Assembly: GCA_001800515.1 (NCBI GenBank) | Contig: MGVN01000016.1 | Span: 1-16,978 of the forward strand | Direction: 5' to 3' | Origin: Elusimicrobia bacterium RIFOXYB2_FULL_49_7 | GTDB lineage: Bacteria; Fibrobacterota; OXYB2-FULL-49-7 | DNA length: 16,978 nt | In this document: positions 14,758 through 16,978 of the stretch, one piece after another | How the letters are laid out: each line of letters starts with the position of its first letter | Position numbering within the stretch: the stretch's first letter is position 1 | Notes under the pieces: generated by a model | Database searches by the model: none | Told to the model about the DNA's origin: nothing | What the model saw: the letters and a program-made list of their open reading frames with translations, nothing else | Translations under genes and position numbers: made by a program

Positions 14758-16485
14758 TTATCGAAGAAGCATGATTGTCCGCTCCAATATATCGTCTTCC
14801 CTAATTAATCTGACAATGTAAATACCGGATGGAAATGCGGCCGCATTCCAGGAAATACCCGAAGACAAAGAAGCGGGCTGGGCAGACAAATCCATAACCA
14901 GTTTCCCGCTCACATTATAGATTTTCAACGCCATCTTGCGACGTTGCTCGTCCGTTTTCCATCCACCCGACACCGTGATTCTAACCATGGGATTAAACGG
15001 ATTGGGCCAAACTTGGATTTTACTGTTTTGAGTCCGGTCGGTTTGAATGGATCCGATAGTTGTCACCTGTTCGGAATCCAAAGGAAATTCAAAAAAAGTT
15101 AATGCCCCCACACCTCTTTCGTTCCTAAGCCACGGGCCTAATGAGTAGGAGCTATTGGGCAGATAGGTAATGTGATTAGCAGGACTCGTCTGTGTCAGTC
15201 TTAATATTACTTTGTTTTCTACCGGAATCGCATACCCCGAATCAACTTCATGATTTATTCCATCAGGAGAGGCATCCGCCAGATAAAAATAGTCCTGCAT
15301 AGAGTAATACGTCGTTGTGGTGTTCCAGGTTATAAAGGTATCGCTCGGCCACAACACCGGCTGGTCAAACACCAAACAGACTTCATCCCTCGTGCTGCTT
15401 GTATAGTATGCCTGCCGAATGTTCGGCGGAAACGAACCCGCCGTGTCATGCGAACCATATAATTCCCATTTAATCATATCATACATCCGTTGCGCCATGT
15501 TATTATACCCGGGATAATGGTAATGGCAACCATCATGATATCCCAAACCAACGGTTGACATGACATGAATATCAGGATAAGTCTCAGGAAACTTCCTCTG
15601 CATCTCTCTTATTTGATGCTGATAGCTGCCTCCACATCCGGGATGGCCCTGAAATACATATATTTTTTCAAGACCGGGATAATCCTCTTTCCAGGCATGA
15701 TAAAGCGTGTCAAAATTATGCGCATAATTCAAATAACTCAAATCTAATGAGTTATTTTCACCTTGGTGCCAAAACAAGGCTCTCACTTTATCTCTTATTC
15801 CTGCATTTATCGCTCTTGTGAGCAAATGTCCGTAAAGATGGTAGGTATTTGTCGGATTAGGCTCATATCTCAAATGGTCTTCAATATCAGTGGACCCAAG
15901 TGCCCCATTAATAATGGCAACGGGGATTCCATTTGAATCTGAAATCAGTTTCCCGAGCCTTAAACCCCATACGCCAACAGTATAATCAGCATATATTGTA
16001 TCCGCTCTGGCAAGCCCCCATCCGACATTATTTAATCGCCTGGTGGAACGGACCCATTCGCACCGATAATGAACCGAATCATCATAATCGTTTGCTGCTG
16101 CATTTGACTGTCCATTTATCAAATAGGCATCGCCGCATACAATGCTGTCTATCTGTATTATAGAATCCTCATCAAGAAGAAGTTTGATGGAATATTCCGC
16201 AAGTTCAGCATGGAGCTTTGGATAGAGCTTAAATAAGGCCGTCCCATTATTATAAACCAGATTATCCGAATTTCTTTTCCATAAAAGACCGTTTTTATAC
16301 ATTTCGATGGTAATGGAATCCTTTCCATCCAATACAACCGACCCGGTCACTGAAACGGCTGCAGAATCATGCGTATCCCGAGGGAAAAGCTGGTAATTTA
16401 ACGGAATCGTATCAAATACGACACTTTGAGGGAATACCAATAAACCGAATAAAATTAATGTGCTTAAAACAAAATAATTCAGCAC
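14758..16485 (-). CDS. Secreted SGNH-type carbohydrate esterase (SASA/CE6-like) with type A sorting domain
   Basis: This 575-residue protein has a signal peptide (NYFVLSTLILFGLLVFPQSV). A beta-rich front (about 25-115) precedes an SGNH hydrolase domain (about 117-340): nucleophile Ser127 in LINGQSNAA, Gly193 and Gly196 in INGALGS, the WHQGENN block (238-244), and the Asp317-x-x-His320 pair in HDGCHYHYPGY. These are the blocks of the sialate O-acetylesterase/acetylxylan-esterase-type family (PF03629). A further beta domain follows, then a sorting domain (about 490-575, with VWPNPFNPMVRITV and SGIYIVRLI). It probably removes acetyl groups from an acetylated polysaccharide, preparing it for the lyase encoded next. 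The start is a GTG with GGGGAGGA 5 bases upstream. The substrate is inferred. Confidence 0.8.
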   Translation of the reverse strand: MLNYFVLSTLILFGLLVFPQSVVFDTIPLNYQLFPRDTHDSAAVSVTGSVVLDGKDSITIEMYKNGLLWKRNSDNLVYNNGTALFKLYPKLHAELAEYSIKLLLDEDSIIQIDSIVCGDAYLINGQSNAAANDYDDSVHYRCEWVRSTRRLNNVGWGLARADTIYADYTVGVWGLRLGKLISDSNGIPVAIINGALGSTDIEDHLRYEPNPTNTYHLYGHLLTRAINAGIRDKVRALFWHQGENNSLDLSYLNYAHNFDTLYHAWKEDYPGLEKIYVFQGHPGCGGSYQHQIREMQRKFPETYPDIHVMSTVGLGYHDGCHYHYPGYNNMAQRMYDMIKWELYGSHDTAGSFPPNIRQAYYTSSTRDEVCLVFDQPVLWPSDTFITWNTTTTYYSMQDYFYLADASPDGINHEVDSGYAIPVENKVILRLTQTSPANHITYLPNSSYSLGPWLRNERGVGALTFFEFPLDSEQVTTIGSIQTDRTQNSKIQVWPNPFNPMVRITVSGGWKTDEQRRKMALKIYNVSGKLVMDLSAQPASLSSGISWNAAAFPSGIYIVRLIREDDILERTIMLLR

Positions 16486-16635
16486 TCATTCCTCCCCTAT
16501 CTAATTTTCGAGGTAAATATTATTTAGTCTATAAAATAACACATAATCCTTAAATATTCCCTGCAAAAGAAACCTTCAAAAAAGCGAAAAAGACACATTT
16601 TAGCATAAAAATCAGAGTGGCCGCCTTTTTTTCGC
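16486..16635. other. AT-rich intergenic region between divergent genes
   Basis: This 150-base stretch contains the GGGGAGGA ribosome-binding site of the esterase (minus strand) and many A/T runs that could hold promoters in both directions. I find no pair of boxes with good spacing that I would call a promoter. Confidence 0.5.
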
Positions 16636-16978
16636 TTGATCTCCTACACAAAGGGCGCCTATTTTGTTGAAAGAAGAACGGAATCACTCATCCGGGAGAA
16701 GCTCCTGTTAGCCCCCAAAGAGGCCTTTTTCTGTACGTGTGAGGATGCCTACCTCCTGCCCTCCATCATTGCCCTGGAATCCGTGCGCCGTTTTTTCCCG
16801 GATGCCGGTTTTTTCATTGCCGGCACGTTCAAAGAACCCAATGCCATGGCTTTATTGGAGCACTTTTCCATTGAATATCTCCCCCTTTCTGAAACCGCCT
16901 TTTTTAAAGAGACTTTTCTTATTGCTGATCATCAGCCCATGTGGCCCAAAGAGTGCTTCTGGCATCTGGCCGCTTACC
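16636..16978 (+). CDS. Glycosyltransferase-like protein, N-terminal part (3' end beyond window)
   Basis: The open frame runs from a stop at about 16604 to the right edge. From the first possible start, a TTG at 16636, it gives 114 codons. EAFFCTCEDAYLLPSIIALE followed by RRFFPDAGFFIAG resembles the first strand-helix-strand unit of GT-A glycosyltransferases ('xxTCxDxxYLPxxxxLxxS'), and MWPKECFWHLAAY resembles a motif following it in some GT families. There is no ATG and no convincing ribosome-binding site, so either the start is a TTG or the front is lost. It diverges from the esterase gene with about 150 AT-rich bases between them. The true function depends on the part outside the window. 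Confidence 0.55.
   Translation, partial: MISYTKGAYFVERRTESLIREKLLLAPKEAFFCTCEDAYLLPSIIALESVRRFFPDAGFFIAGTFKEPNAMALLEHFSIEYLPLSETAFFKETFLIADHQPMWPKECFWHLAAY

Noticed and set aside
16582..16593. 12-base match (AGCGAAAAAGAC) to the reverse complement near 459-471
   Set aside because: It is short, purine-rich and in AT-rich intergenic sequence. The match does not extend, so I do not call it a repeat or shared operator.
1..16978. CRISPR arrays, tRNA or rRNA genes, riboswitches, phage genes
   Set aside because: I saw no regularly spaced repeats, no tRNA-like cloverleaf sequence, no rRNA signature and no phage structural genes on either strand.

Overview
The window comes from a Gram-negative bacterium, probably of the FCB group (Fibrobacterota, Cloacimonadota or a related candidate phylum). 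Several predicted secreted proteins end in a type IX secretion-like (type A / Por) C-terminal sorting domain with the 'PNPFNP' core, a complete MCE/Mla-type lipid transporter implies an outer membrane, and a LapA-like membrane protein is present. I cannot assign a genus. Base composition is uneven: sampled lines of the propeller genes at about 8-10 kb are 60-65% GC, while sampled lines of the 12-16 kb region are about 37-40% GC.

Layout. (1) 1-368, minus: the N-terminal part of an unrecognised secreted protein, running off the left edge. (2) 564-1017, plus: an IS630-family transposase relic whose whole middle is deleted and whose frame is broken. (3) 1244-1861, plus: a LapA-domain membrane protein and a small charged amphipathic protein. 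(4) 2055-7341, plus: a tightly packed five-gene operon, STAS-MlaE permease, MlaF ATPase, MlaD/MCE substrate-binding protein, PqiC-like lipoprotein, and a 589-aa predicted outer-membrane protein that I do not recognise. (5) 7381-7442: a second, 62-bp relic of the same IS630 3' end. (6) 7448-10732, minus: an orphan PKD plus sorting-domain tail and two PQQ-type beta-propeller secreted proteins. (7) 10850-11628, minus: two broken genes butted together, a DUF1670-like C-terminus and the N-terminus of a secreted protein. (8) 11625-16485, minus: a secreted polysaccharide-lyase-like protein (YetA/PcRGLX type) and a secreted SGNH carbohydrate esterase, both with sorting domains. (9) 16636-16978, plus: the start of a glycosyltransferase-like protein cut by the right edge.

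How the parts may work together. The MCE operon should move lipids between the inner and outer membranes. Its last gene could supply a dedicated outer-membrane end-point, which is the most interesting candidate for something undescribed here. The esterase and lyase look like a two-step extracellular pectin-type polysaccharide degradation pair. The MCE block lies between two direct-oriented IS630 remnants, and gene fragments occur at 7.4-7.9 kb and 10.85-11.6 kb, so the neighbourhood appears to have been assembled by rearrangement.
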